Assembly (NCBI GenBank): GCA_037176725.1
Contig: JAZBRS010000029.1
Coordinates: forward strand, 48,804,001 to 48,868,000
Direction: 5' to 3'
Length of the DNA stretch: 64,000 bases
DNA from: Posidonia oceanica
Lineage: Eukaryota > Streptophyta > Magnoliopsida > Alismatales > Posidoniaceae
The notes beneath the pieces were generated by a model that was given only the letters and a program-made list of their open reading frames with translations, had not been told where the DNA came from and searched no databases. Made by a program: the position numbers and the translations under genes. Shown in pieces: positions 42,505 through 54,231 of the stretch. Each line of letters opens with the position of its first letter. Position 1 is the stretch's first letter.

Positions 42505-44041
42505 TGCGCTGATTGCAGAAGACAGGCTGATGGATGCAAAGCTTGAAGGTACCTGCTATCAATAAACAGTCAGATCTCGCAGGTATGTAATCATTGGCAA
42601 CAAGAAGAAACTGAAACTGAAAACGTAGTTCCATATGCATTTAGCAGTTGATAACGGAACATAGCAGTTAGGCACTGATAAGCAGGGGGATTTTGTTGCA
42701 GTCTTGCGGACATGGGGGCGAGGGCTGGCGGGAGATCTGGACCAGCGCAGCTTGAGTGTCGTCGATGCGCTCTGCTGGGGAGAAGTACTGTCTCAGGGCC
42801 AGAGCGTGTTGCAAAGCGGAGAGATTGGCAGGAAAGGAAGGATAGACGGGGATGCATGTATGCAGGATGCAAGTGCTATGCTTATGCGGACGAGTAGTAT
42901 TAGATGAATGAGTATGCTTGAATGGATTAGCATGCTCGGATGGATGGGTATGCTTGGATGGATGCTTGAATGCCCTCAGCGTGCGGAGTGCTTTGGTGCC
43001 TGCTATAGAGGAAGGGAGTGGTCCTTGACTCACTGGGTCCTACTCAGACTCTCGGCTTATTGGTGGCGCTCCGGAACAGGTGTTGGCATTATACAGATGG
43101 TGATATGGTGAGGACAGGCTACTGGCTGCGCTTTCAGGACCTACACCTATTCTTTCAGCTCTCACTTTGGTTGACTCCTCCCTCATGGGTATGCAGTCTT
43201 TTTCTGCCCCTAAATAGAATAAGGGTAAGTGTTGCTCTTGGAGGGATGTGGTAGACGCTTTTCAAGCTTAACTCCCTGGGGATCTCTAGTGATGGTATGG
43301 GGGATAACAGTGCCTGTATTTTTTGGGCTACCTTTGCCTTTCTCTTCTTCTTTTTTTTTTGTTTTTTGCTTTACTTGCTTTTTTCCTTTTTTTTTTTAGT
43401 TTTTGTTCTATCTTTTTTCTCTTTTTTTTTTTCGCTTGTTGTTTTGCTTTTCTCTTTTTTTTTTTTTTTCAGGCTTTTGCTATCCCCATTTTGGTGGCAA
43501 AAGGAGGGAGCTTGAATTGTAATAGATTTAGGCTTTGGGTCTGCTGTGTGATGGGTAGAAGGAACAGGGTTAGACTGCACACCCCTATCTCTAGGGCCGG
43601 CTTGTGTCTTCGTCCTCTGTCCCTTGGATGTGCCCAAGCCTAGATGTCTACTCTCACCTTTTCAGGTTCATATCCTAACATTTTTCTCTCGCAGAGATGT
43701 ATGTCCTTACGAGATTAGACAGTTTGCCTGTCCTCACTGGTGGTGGCTCCCTCACTTGCTAAGACATCTAAGTAGTGCCGGGTGAGGCAGGGTGACTCTT
43801 TCCAGAGCAGGCAAGCACTTCCGGTTGTCATCACCGGGCCAAAGATGCAATGCTTGAGAGAATGACGACGATGATTCGAAAAGAAAGGGGGCAAGAGTTG
43901 AAAGGATGACGATGATGATGATTTGAATAGGGATGTAGGAGTTGAAAGGATGACGATGATGATTTGAAACAGAGTTGAAGCAAGAAGGCGAGAATGAAAA
44001 TGCAAGTGGGAGAAGGGCATCTGCAACGGGGCCGCTTTCGG
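42505..44041 (-). other. RE-C spacer between pol and the accessory gene, with a polypurine tract
   Basis: Non-coding. The tract at about 43340-43472 is T-rich on the plus strand, hence A/G-rich in the transcript. GATGATGAC runs lie at about 43860-43975, repeated twice more than in RE-A. No conserved protein. Confidence 0.7.
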
Positions 44042-47000
44042 CTACTGATAGTACTTCTTGAGATAGCAGAGGTTGACGGGCTCAGACTGCTCAATCTGGT
44101 CCATATCCTCAAGAGTCACAGCGCCTCCCGAGAAGATCTGTTTGACCACAAAGGGGCCGCGCCAATTGGGTCGGAATTTCCCTCGACCGTCAGGCAAATG
44201 AATGGCGCGCAAGACAAGGTCCCCTGGCTGAAAGCTTCTGGGCTGGACCTTCCTCAAGAATGCTTTGGCCATCCGCTTTTGATAGCAGTGAGCGTTATGC
44301 ATGGCTTGCAATCTGCGCTCATCAATCAAGTTCAGTTGGACGCAGCGGTCTTCGACCCATTCTGCTTCTTCCAACTCAGCTTCCCGCAGGATCCGCAGAG
44401 AGGGGATCTCCACTTCAACAGGTAACACTGCTTCCATGCCGTACACCAGAGAGTACGGGTTGGCTCCTGTAGAGGTCCGTATTGATGTCCTGTACGCTCA
44501 GAGTGCGTACGGGAGCTTGTCGTGCCAATCCTTGTGGATTTCTGCCATTTTCTTCAGGATCTTGACAATGGTCTTGTTTGCAGATTCCACTGCTCCGTTC
44601 ATCTGAGGCCGATAAGGCGAGGATCGATGGTGCTTGATCTTGAGACTTTGCAGGTATTCTTCGATCCTTTTGGCAATGAAGTTTGAGCCGTTATCAGAGA
44701 TGACAGAGTGCGGGACCCCATACCGGGCAACAATATTGTTTCTGATAAATTTTTCTGTTGCCGCAGCGGTGACTGTCCTGTAAGAGGCCGCTTCCACCCA
44801 CTTGGTAAAGTAATCGATCGCTACGAGAATGTAACGATGACCATTTGAAGCAGCGGGGTGGATGGCGCCGATGACATCGATCCCCCAGGTGGAGAAGGGC
44901 CATGGCGAAGACATATTGTGCAGCTGATGTGGAGGGGCCTTGATGAAGTTACCATGGATCTGACAGTTGTGGCATCTACGCACGAACCGGCAGCAGTCGG
45001 CTTCCATGGTCTGCCAGAAATATCCTTGAAGCATGATCTTCTTGGCCAGGAGGACGCCGTTCATGTGCGGGCCACAGGTTCCCGCATGCACTTGGAGCAT
45101 TAGCGTGTCAGCCTCCGACTTGTTCAGGCAGCGCAGTAGCATCTGATTGTATGACCTTCTGTATAGCTGCCCGGCCCCTAACACATACTTTGACGCCAGA
45201 CGCGCCAAAGTTCTCTTGTCTGCCGCCGTGGTATCAGGAGGAAAGTTACCAGACTCCAAGAAAGACTTTATGTCTTGATACCAGGGCTGCCCCTCTGCGG
45301 GATCCGCTTCTTCTATGCTCATGCAGTATGCAGGCTGCTCAATGCGAGTGACTGATACATCCACAGTGCTGTCTTCTGATATAGTGAGCCAGGATGCCAG
45401 AGTTGCTAGTGTGTCTGCATACGCGTTCTTCGCTCTGTTCAGGTATGTGAAGCGGACGCTCTTGAATTCTTTCATCAGCCTCAGCAGGTGTTCGTGATAC
45501 GGCACAAGCTTGGGATCTTTTGTCTTCCATTCGCCGTTCACTTGAGAAATTACCAGCATGGCATCGCCGTGCACATGCAGCTTCTGCGCCTCATGCTCGA
45601 GGGCGACTTTCAATCCCAGGATGCATGCTTCGTATTCTGCTTCGTTGTTTGTGCAGGTGAAAGTCAGCTTCCTCGCGAAAGGAGTCATCTGTCCTTGGGG
45701 CGTGGTCAGCACTGCGCCTACGCCTCGGCCCTTCTTGTTGACTGCACCATCAAAGTAGAGCTGCCATTCCTCTGCTTCTTCAGGATCTTTCTGCCCAGAG
45801 CCCTCCATTGCAAAGAGAATGTCTTCATCAGGGAACTGCGTCTGGAGGGGTTGGTATTCAGGCAGAGGGAGGTCAGCAAGATGGTCTGCCATTGCTTGAC
45901 CCTTCATGGATTTCTGTGTGACGAAGGTGATGTCGTACTGAGACAATAACACCTGCCACTTAGCACATCTGCCCACCATGGCCGGCTTCTGGAAGAGGAA
46001 TTTGATGGGATCGTGCCGGCATAAGAGCTGTACTGGGTATGCCATCATGTAGTGCCTCAGCTTCTGTGCGGCCCAGACAAGGGACAAGCAAGTCTTCTCT
46101 AGCGTTGTGTACCTGGCTTCGCATTCATTAAATTTCTTGCTCAGGTAGTAGATGGCGCGCTCCTTCCTACCAGATTCGTCATGTTGGCCCAAGACGGCGC
46201 CCATGGAATGCTGCGTGGTAGAAAGGTAGAGAAGCAAAGGTCTCCCTGGCGTAGGCGGGACCAGGACAGGAGGCTTAATCAACAGCTGCTTGATCTTGGC
46301 AAATGCAGCCTGACACTCCTCGTTCCAGTGAATCTGCGCATTCTTCCTCAAGAGCTTGAATATGGGTTCGCAGATGGGCGTAAGCTGTGCAATGAAGCGA
46401 CTGATATATTGTAAACGCCCAAGCAGACTTCTGACTTCTCTTTCAGTTCTGGGGGGCGGCATGTCCACGATGGCTTGTGCTTTCAACGGGTCCACCTCAA
46501 TCCCCCTTTGGCTAACAATGTAGCCGAGCAATTTGCCAGAAGATACCCCGAATACGCACTTCTTGGGATTCAGGCGCAGCTTGTACTTCCGTAGACGGTT
46601 AAAGAGCTTTCTGAGACAGGCAAGATGATTCTCGGGCTCTTTGGTTTTGGCAATCATATCGTCTACATAGACCTCCACTTCTTGGTGCATGAGGTCGTGG
46701 AATAGCGCTGTCATGGCCCTTTGATAGGTTGCACCAGCATTCTTCAGGCCGAACGGCATGACTTGGTAGCAGAAGACTCCCCAAGGGGTGATGAATGAAG
46801 TCTTTTCCATGTCCTCTTCTGCCATTTTGATCTGATTGTATCCAGAAAAGCCGTCCATGAAGGAGAGCATTTTGTGGCCCGCTGTATTGTCGACTAGGAC
46901 GTCAATGTGAGGCAATGGAAAGTCGTCCTTGGGACTCGCCTTGTTCAGGTCCCTGTAGTCGATACAGATCCGGATTCGGCCATCTTTCTTGGGCACAGGT

Positions 47001-50000
47001 ACAATGTTTGCCAGCCATTCAGGATAAAGAACGACCTTCAGAAAGTTGACTCCCAGCTGCTTCATTATCTCTTCTTTGATCATGAGCAGCCACTGCGGTC
47101 GCCATCTTCTTAGTTTCTGCTTTACTGGCTTGGCATCCGGATTTAAGGGCAGATTGTGCACCACTATTTCTATGTCAAGGCCGACCATATCTTCATAACT
47201 CCAGGCGAAGACATCCGCATATTCTTTCAGGAATGCGATGAATTCTGCTCGAACCTGGGAGGACAGCTGGGCACTGATGCAAACTTCTCTGACTTCCTCA
47301 GCTGTGCCGATGTTGACAACCTCCGTTTCTTCTTCGACATGGAGGTTGGGGCCTTCTGGGTCGTCGTCATAGGGCCGGAACTCGGGCAAAGGTTCGTCAG
47401 TCTCATCCATGCCCGTATCATCCTCCTCTCCATAGGCAATAAGTTCTGAGAGGATCTCTTTCTCAAAGGAAGGGCTTGTGATGTTGAAAGAGTGCATGTG
47501 TTCCGCTGCTTGGCCCTGGTGACGCTTCAGGATGGTCACGCTCACTCGGGTATTCTTGTAGCCTCGGTGCGCGACCTCCATCCCAGCAACTCCTTCTACC
47601 GTTTGCTCTGGCCTGACTGGCTCTGCTGAGTGCTCTGTTGATACTGCTGAGGGCTTAGCTGACTCTACTGCTGATACTGCTGACTGTTCTGCTGCTGAGG
47701 CTGCTGACTGCTCTGCTGCTGAGGCATTCTGCTCTGTTACTGCTGCTGCATGTACTGCTGATGTTCCTCCCTCTGGGTCTTCTAGTGTGCTTGTGGGGGA
47801 TACGCCAGACTGGCGGCTGATCTGGTTACTGCCGCTCAGTATACTGTTCAGGTGAGGCATGGGCTGCACAAACCACCTAGACCCGCCTTCTGGTTGAAGA
47901 GTGATGAGCTCATCTGGTCTAGGGGAGTCCGGCGCTGCTGAGTCTTCTAGGACCATGATAGAGGCATGGTCCTCTTGCAGAGGAGGATCCGTGACTACGG
48001 CTTTTCCTTTCCTTTCTGCAGCTTGGTGATCTGCCAGGTCATCTGCTATCGACTTGAGTTGTTCTTGATAAAGCAACTCTAAGTCGGACATCCAGGAATC
48101 GACCTGGGCTTCTATCGCCACTCCTTCTTCTTCGTCCGAGGGGGAGTCGACGTAGTAGGCGCCGGGGGCCTGCGGCACTGGCCTGGCTGCAAGACAGATC
48201 GCCGCCTTTGGGGTCTGCATGATCTGGTTCACGGGCGCGTCCGATGGTGGCAACTCTGAAGTAGATGGCCCAAATAGACAGGCTAGCGGTGCTAAGGATG
48301 AATAAGCTGCCAGGGTCATAGTTGGAGAATAAGCGGGGGTGCTCTTCAGAGGGCTCAAGGGCCCGGAGAGTGTAGTGCTCAGTTGGCCTTTTGTATCAGG
48401 CCGTAACTGAGAGAGTGCAGCCTCTGACGCCATGGGATCTTGCCATGAGAGCTGCTGCTGGTTGTCAGGAGAATGCGAAGCGGACTGCGCCAGCTGCATT
48501 CCTGAAGATGATGCTGGAGCGGGCTGAGCCGCGTTGCTGACTGAGCTGATAGATGGTCCCTCCAGAGATGGGGACAGTGGCACTGATGTGGTTGTGACCG
48601 TCGGTAGCATGTTTGGTTCTGTCAGAAAGAGTGTCTCTAACTCCTGCACCGCTGCCTAAACTTGTAATGCAGATGTGGCTGCAAAAGAGTGGGAGCTTGC
48701 TTGTTCTGCCACAGGGCCTGCTGAGCTGCCTGCTATATCTGCCAGAGGGAGAGCTGAAAAGACTGACTGTGGGGCCTCTACTCTGACCACTGTTTCTGCT
48801 GAGCTGATTGGGACTACCTCTGTTGTGCCAGACTGCTCCTCATCCGAGTAGTAGTCCTCAACACACACCCAATCCTCTGCCGGCGCTGTGGCTTGGTAGT
48901 CGGTTGATCCCAGAATTCCTGCACTGGTAAAGTTAGTGAGGTCTCTGGGAATGGCTGGTGCATAGTCTTTGAGCTGGAAGCAGTGATCTTCGTTGAGCTT
49001 TGGTTCGTAGCCGAGACCTTCAGACTTCCTTCGCTCCGCTGCTACGATCGGCTCCGCGATCCCTTGGCCATGACGCCCGAGCGGCGTACCCTTTGTGTAA
49101 CCCCACCTGTGACATACATTCTCGACCATTCGAAAGGGGTTACTGTGAACGGCCAAAGAGTTGACACGTTCAAGATCAGGAACGAAGTTAACTGGCTCGC
49201 ACCGGTTAACACGATAGAGGGCTTCAGAAGTCTCGGGGTCAAATGGGACAGATTGCGAAGACACGGGAGAGACTGCTTCGATCCGCTCCTTCTCAAAGTT
49301 CTCCGCCATGACGACAATGACATCATCGCCATGACGGTACTTTATCATTCGATGGAGGGTCGAAGGAAGGACTTGATGCTTGTGAAGCCAAGGGCGCCCA
49401 AGCAGAAGATTGAAGTTAGGCTTCAAGTCGACGGCATAGAATTCTACGTCGAAGACGACCGGACCGATAGCCAGAGGGATAATCAGAATCCCTAGAGCGT
49501 CATGGTGAGTGTTGTCAAAAGCAGTCATTCCCTTCACGGCTGGCGTGATATCCTCGGCTTTGAATCCGAGCTTGGTTGCTGTACGCAAGGGGCAGACGTT
49601 AAGGCCTGACCCGTTATCGACCAGTGTTAGGGGAATGCGGAAGTTTTTGAACTGCACCGTGACGAATAGGGGCTGGTTGTGATTAATCCCCACCGGAGGC
49701 AGCTCATCACTCGTAAAAGAGATGACCTGGGGCTCCGCGATTAACCCAACCATGCTCTCCAAGGCAGAAGGCTCAATGGACTGGGACACACGAGCAGCCT
49801 GGAACACGCGAAGAAAAGCCTCGCGGTGTTCGGCAGAAGTGTGGATCAAATCCCAGATGGAGATGTCGGCTTTGACCTTTTTAAGCTGAGAGGTTAAGTC
49901 TGCTTTAGGTTGGCTTCTCCTAGCAGCTGGAGGAGTGGTTCTAGCAGGTTCTAAGGGGACAGTGGAAGGGAGCTGGGTTACTACAGGCTGAGTAGGGATT

Positions 50001-52903
50001 TGGCTAACTACGGGCTGATCCGGGGTTGGATCTGCTATGGGTTGGCTTGAGGGTGGGGGCATAACAGGTCTAGGGTGAATTGGCCTAGTTGCCGGCACTG
50101 GGGGCCTGTAAACCCTCCCCGATCGCGTTACTTCCGCACACATTTCCGTGGCGTAGCTGTAAGGGACGCGATGGGTGTCCAGGGTCAAATCGATGACGAC
50201 TGGAGCACGTGCTGCGAGCACAGGAGAGGTTACAGGGGGACCTACAGGATACTGGGGTCTGTCTAAGGGATATGGTTGTTGTGGTGGGAAGGCTGGGGCA
50301 GGTTGAGGTCTGCCTAGGAGGTGTAGCCGAGGTCTATCTAAGGGGTATGGTTGTTGGGGTGGGAAGGCTGGGGCAGGTTGAGGTCTGCCTAGAAGGTGTG
50401 GCTGAGGTCGCCCTAAAAGGTGGATAGGGGAACTAGGCTGGGCCCTAGCTAGAAGGTGCACAGGGGATTGAGCCGGTGGGAGCATGGTGGGATGCGCGAG
50501 AGGGCGCTCCGGCCTGGCACGTGGTCGGATCACATGGATTCCCGACTCGGAGCCGGCAACTGCCGCCAGATAGAGACTGACTGGGAAAGGCTCAGAGATG
50601 TCAGAGATAAGATCGGAAGGGTCTACTTCAGAGGTAGCAGGCCCAGAAGGAAAGACAGAGTGGACGCCTGAGGTTCCCGCCCCTCCCGGATAAGAGTGCT
50701 CCGGTAGAGGTTGGCGGACGATGCCAGAATGCGGGGGAACAGCTGGAGATGCAGATGCATGAGTGCGTGCTTGGGTGGATGCCTCGTGCGTGTCGATCAC
50801 AATCGTTCCCGATTCGATCAGGTCCTGAATTGCGTTCCGCAGGGAGAAGCAATTGTCCGTCGAATGCCCGACGCTTCGATGGAAATTGCAGAAGTGGTCC
50901 GACCTAAACCAATGCGGCAGAGGGCTTGGCGGCGGACGAACCTCTGGGAACTTCAGGAGCGATGCCACCTTTGGCAAGATGACCGTGAGTGGTTCCACCA
51001 GTGGGGTGAAATTCCGCCTCTCAGTGGGTGGTCTTCTTTGCCTCGGGTACGGGCCTTGCTGGACCGGTGCAGCAGGATAGACCGGTCTAGCGGTGGTTGT
51101 GATGTGCGGTGTGTGTGGATTCCTAGGTGCAGGAGCGTACACCATCTGAGCTGGGGCAGGCCGAGACGGCAAGCGAACAGGCACAGCAGGAGAATCGACG
51201 AATGCAACAGCGGGTTTCGGTGAATCCTTCCTCTTCGGGCGGTTGCTGTTGCTGCCGCCGTTGTTGTTGTTGGAGATGCTGCTGTTGGCACTGCTGCTGC
51301 TGATCGCCGCCTGCTTAGCGAACGCAGAGAGAGCCGGGAAGTTGCCACTCCGCAAAGAACTCTCTACGCGCGCTCCAGCTCTGATGAGTGCCGCGAAAGT
51401 AGTGACTGGCTGAATGCTAAGCAGAGCTCCGAGAGACGGCTGCGCCCCTTTGATAACGATCTCGATAGACTCCTCGTCAGAGGGTCTATCTCGAACCTGA
51501 GAGGCAAGGGCGCGCCAGCGGCCGACGTACTCCCCGAACGGCTCGCCAGAGTTCTGCTTGATGGCGATCAAGTCCGCCCTCTTTGGGACAAGATCGAGGT
51601 TGAAGGAGTACTGCTCCAGGAACGCCTGACTGAGGTCGTTCCAAGTCTTGATGGCTGACATATCGAGTGATGTGAACCACTTGAGTGCCGGCCCGGTCAA
51701 GCTCTTCTGGAACAAGCGGATCAGCAACCTCTCGTCAGCCTGAAGCTGAGCGAGATCACCGCAATACGCCTTTAGGTGTGCTACGGGGCAGCCCCTACCA
51801 TTATATTTCTCGAAGTCCGGGATTTTGAACTTCGGAGGGAGTACCGCCTCTGGAAAGCAGCAGAGGTCTCGGAACTGGTAGGTCTGGTGCTCAGTACCCT
51901 GCACTAGTCGTAGTGCTTTCTCCAAGACGTCCATCCGGTTATTGATGGGGTCTTGGATTGCTGCTGGAGGAGAGGGATCAGCAGGGGTAGCGAGCACATA
52001 CGCCGAATGGGTCGCACCTAAGTGCTCCTCTGGATCTACCATAGCGTCGCCTGGTGGAGCAACGGGATGGCCGACGTATCCGTGCTGGGGGATAGTGTAT
52101 GCAGGAGTGTATGCAGGATGCTGGACTTGAGGGAGAGGAGAAGAATAAATGCCATGCTGTGCTGGGATAGGGGGTGGATGACGGAGCGCCAATTGCTGTA
52201 CAGGCGGGGTGCCAGACAGCGAGCCAGTGAGGTACTGGGCTCCAGCCGATCCGAAGGGTTGACCACCAGAAGGAAGTGGAGCATGCTGTGCCAAGTGTTG
52301 TGCAGGAGGAGGCGGCAAACGAGCCCCCATCGTCGGAACCGTGAGCAGTTGCGACGATGGTCGAGGCGGAGGTGTAGAGGTTGATGCAAGGAATGCAGGA
52401 ACTGGCCTCGGAGGAACCTCAGGAACGACAGGGACAGAAGGAGGACGAACTGATAGAGCCATGCCCTGCAGTCTCTGGGCGAGCTCCATCAGATGCTGGT
52501 ACTGCGCCTCGGGCGTCTCGCCAGTGGGGACGCTGAAGTGCAGTGCCGGCGGAGGCTGAGAAACAAGTGGCACGGACACAGACTGTCCGGGAGGGAAGGA
52601 TTCTACAGAGAAGGTCGCAGCAGCGGTGGAAGGGATGTCGAAAGCGACGTATCCCTGGGACGGAGGGGGCAGTGGCGTCTCCGGAGCGCGAGTAACGGCC
52701 GTCAAGATAGATTCGGCGACCGGATCCGGAGGAAGGGAGGCTTGCCACTGTCCCGGGGTGTACTGAGAACCTAGAGACGTCAGAGGAGGAAACCCTGGCA
52801 TCGGAGGGGGAACAAGAGGGACAGAGGGAGCAACCAGAGGGGCCGGAACGGAAACACCCTCTGTGACGGGAGTAAAAGAAGGCTCACTAACGTACTGGGC
52901 CAT
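44042..52903 (-). pseudogene. gag-pol: RE-C gag-pol polyprotein, two premature stops
   Basis: About 2,950 codons in one frame; the first ATG is at 52903 (MAQYVSEP, context AGCAATGGCC). The frame is open about 53 codons further upstream but without an ATG. Domains by approximate residue: proline-rich region 50-300, gag 350-500, zinc knuckle CX2HX4HX4C 670-684, protease DNGSG near 1095 with LLLGRPW near 1165, G-patch-like segment 1260-1300, RT 1930-2130 with YVDD near 2077, gypsy RNase H 2210-2335, second RNase H 2375-2500 and integrase 2600-2780 (HHCC; D in WGIDVIG; D in SDNG; E in VESAN). There is no chromodomain. A TAG at 48656 (between G-patch and RT) and a TGA at 44498 (late integrase, where RE-A has TGG) are the only breaks. 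RE-A and RE-B read through at the position of the TAG, so it is a lesion, not a programmed site. Confidence 0.93.
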
Positions 52904-54210
52904 TGCTGACCTAGAGCGCGTGAGAACTGGGCTGCGACGGGTGTTCAAGCGGTGCTTCCTAAGAGGAGCTATCGTCGCAAGTGCGGATAGCTCGGAAAGG
53001 GAATGGTCGCGAATAGGTCGCAACAGGGGCGTCAACGAGGGTCGGTACTCAAGCTCTGGCAAAGGGAACTCGCTTACCGATCACGCTGACACAACAGAAA
53101 GAAATTAGGGTTAGAGACTAAGAAGATGAATGCAAATGAGTTAGTTAAATGGCATGAATGATATGCATGCTTTCTAGTATGCCCCCCTCACCTAACTAGT
53201 GTGTCCTAGTAAGGTTGTCTACTCCGGGTATCCCTGGATGTACGGGTCACCGACTCAGGTCAGAAAAAGTAGGTCCCCTGCCTAACTCCTGGCCCAAAGC
53301 TCAGGTAATGACAGGGTGGTGCGTTGGTGGCCTCTACCCCGCCAAAGCGTGGGTGGTACCCTCTACTAACACCGACACGACCCCCGGACAAGGAGGGGAC
53401 GGACCGACCAACTTATGCCACGCCCAAAGCAGTGGAACAAGAGGCCGAAACCGTCCTTCGCCGACTAGTAGGTGGACTCAGAGGAGAAGAATGCATGCCC
53501 TATATGATGCTTATGCAAATGATTAGAGTTTTTTATCTTGCGCATTTTATTAACCAAAGGGAGTGAAGGATTGTTTGTAGTCTCTAGTTGCCCCTAGAAG
53601 TTCTTTTTACTTGCATTTTTTAGTTAACAATGGGGGAAGCAGACAAGTCTCTACTATCCTAAGCATGGCAAGTGCGAAAGGGAAGAAAATCAATCAAAAT
53701 GGCAAGCAACCATCATACAACATAACAAAAGGCATGTTCATGGCATGTGCGAGTGTTTGTGAATATGATGGTGAAAAAGAAACATTCATCAAGTCAAAAG
53801 GCATGTAAGCATAGTATGTGCGTGTGTAGTGACATAGCAAGGGTGTAAAAGAAGCATTCAACAACCAAAAAGCATGTATTTTAGCCAAACAAAGTATGTA
53901 GACATGCAATGTGCAAGAATTAAAGCAATAATAAGCAAGTAAGATTAAGTAAGGTAAAAGTAAGCGGACTGTAAAAGAAATATCAGCATAAGCAAGGCAA
54001 TAAGTAAATAAACAAACAAATAAGCGAAGCCAAGCAAAAGAAAGCGCAAACCGAGGCGAAAGAGGTGCAAAACCTAAGCAAAGTAGCCACGAAGCGACTT
54101 GCTAGGAGTTTGCACAGAAAAGCGAGCAAAACAGGCGAAGAAGGCACACAAGGCAGACAGAGCTGCAAAACAAGCGAGCGAAAAAGCCAAAAGCGAAAGT
54201 CGGAGTCTAG
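52904..54210 (-). other. RE-C untranslated leader with candidate intron
   Basis: Non-coding 1.3 kb. On the minus strand TAG|GTGAGG (GT at 53191-53190) and TTCTGTTGTGTCAG (AG at 53087-53086) bound a 106-nt T-rich stretch with CTAACCCTAAT about 20 bases before the acceptor. A second donor-like CG|GTAAGCG follows at about 53077. The rest is colinear with RE-A's leader and rich in CATGC and GCAAA words. Confidence 0.6.
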
Positions 54211-54230
54211 AGTCCCCAGCGGAGTCGCCA
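54211..54230 (-). other. RE-C primer-binding site (tRNA-Arg type)
   Basis: Minus strand TGGCGACTCCGCTGGGGACT, one base inside the 5' LTR. It fits the complement of a plant tRNA-Arg 3' end (…CCGGAGTCGCCA) over the first eleven bases, with one later mismatch and one extra G. Confidence 0.8.
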
Positions 54231-54231
54231 C

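Noticed and set aside
48656..48658. Programmed stop-codon readthrough between gag-protease and RT in RE-C
   Set aside because: RE-A and RE-B have sense codons at this position in the same continuous frame, so the TAG is a private lesion.
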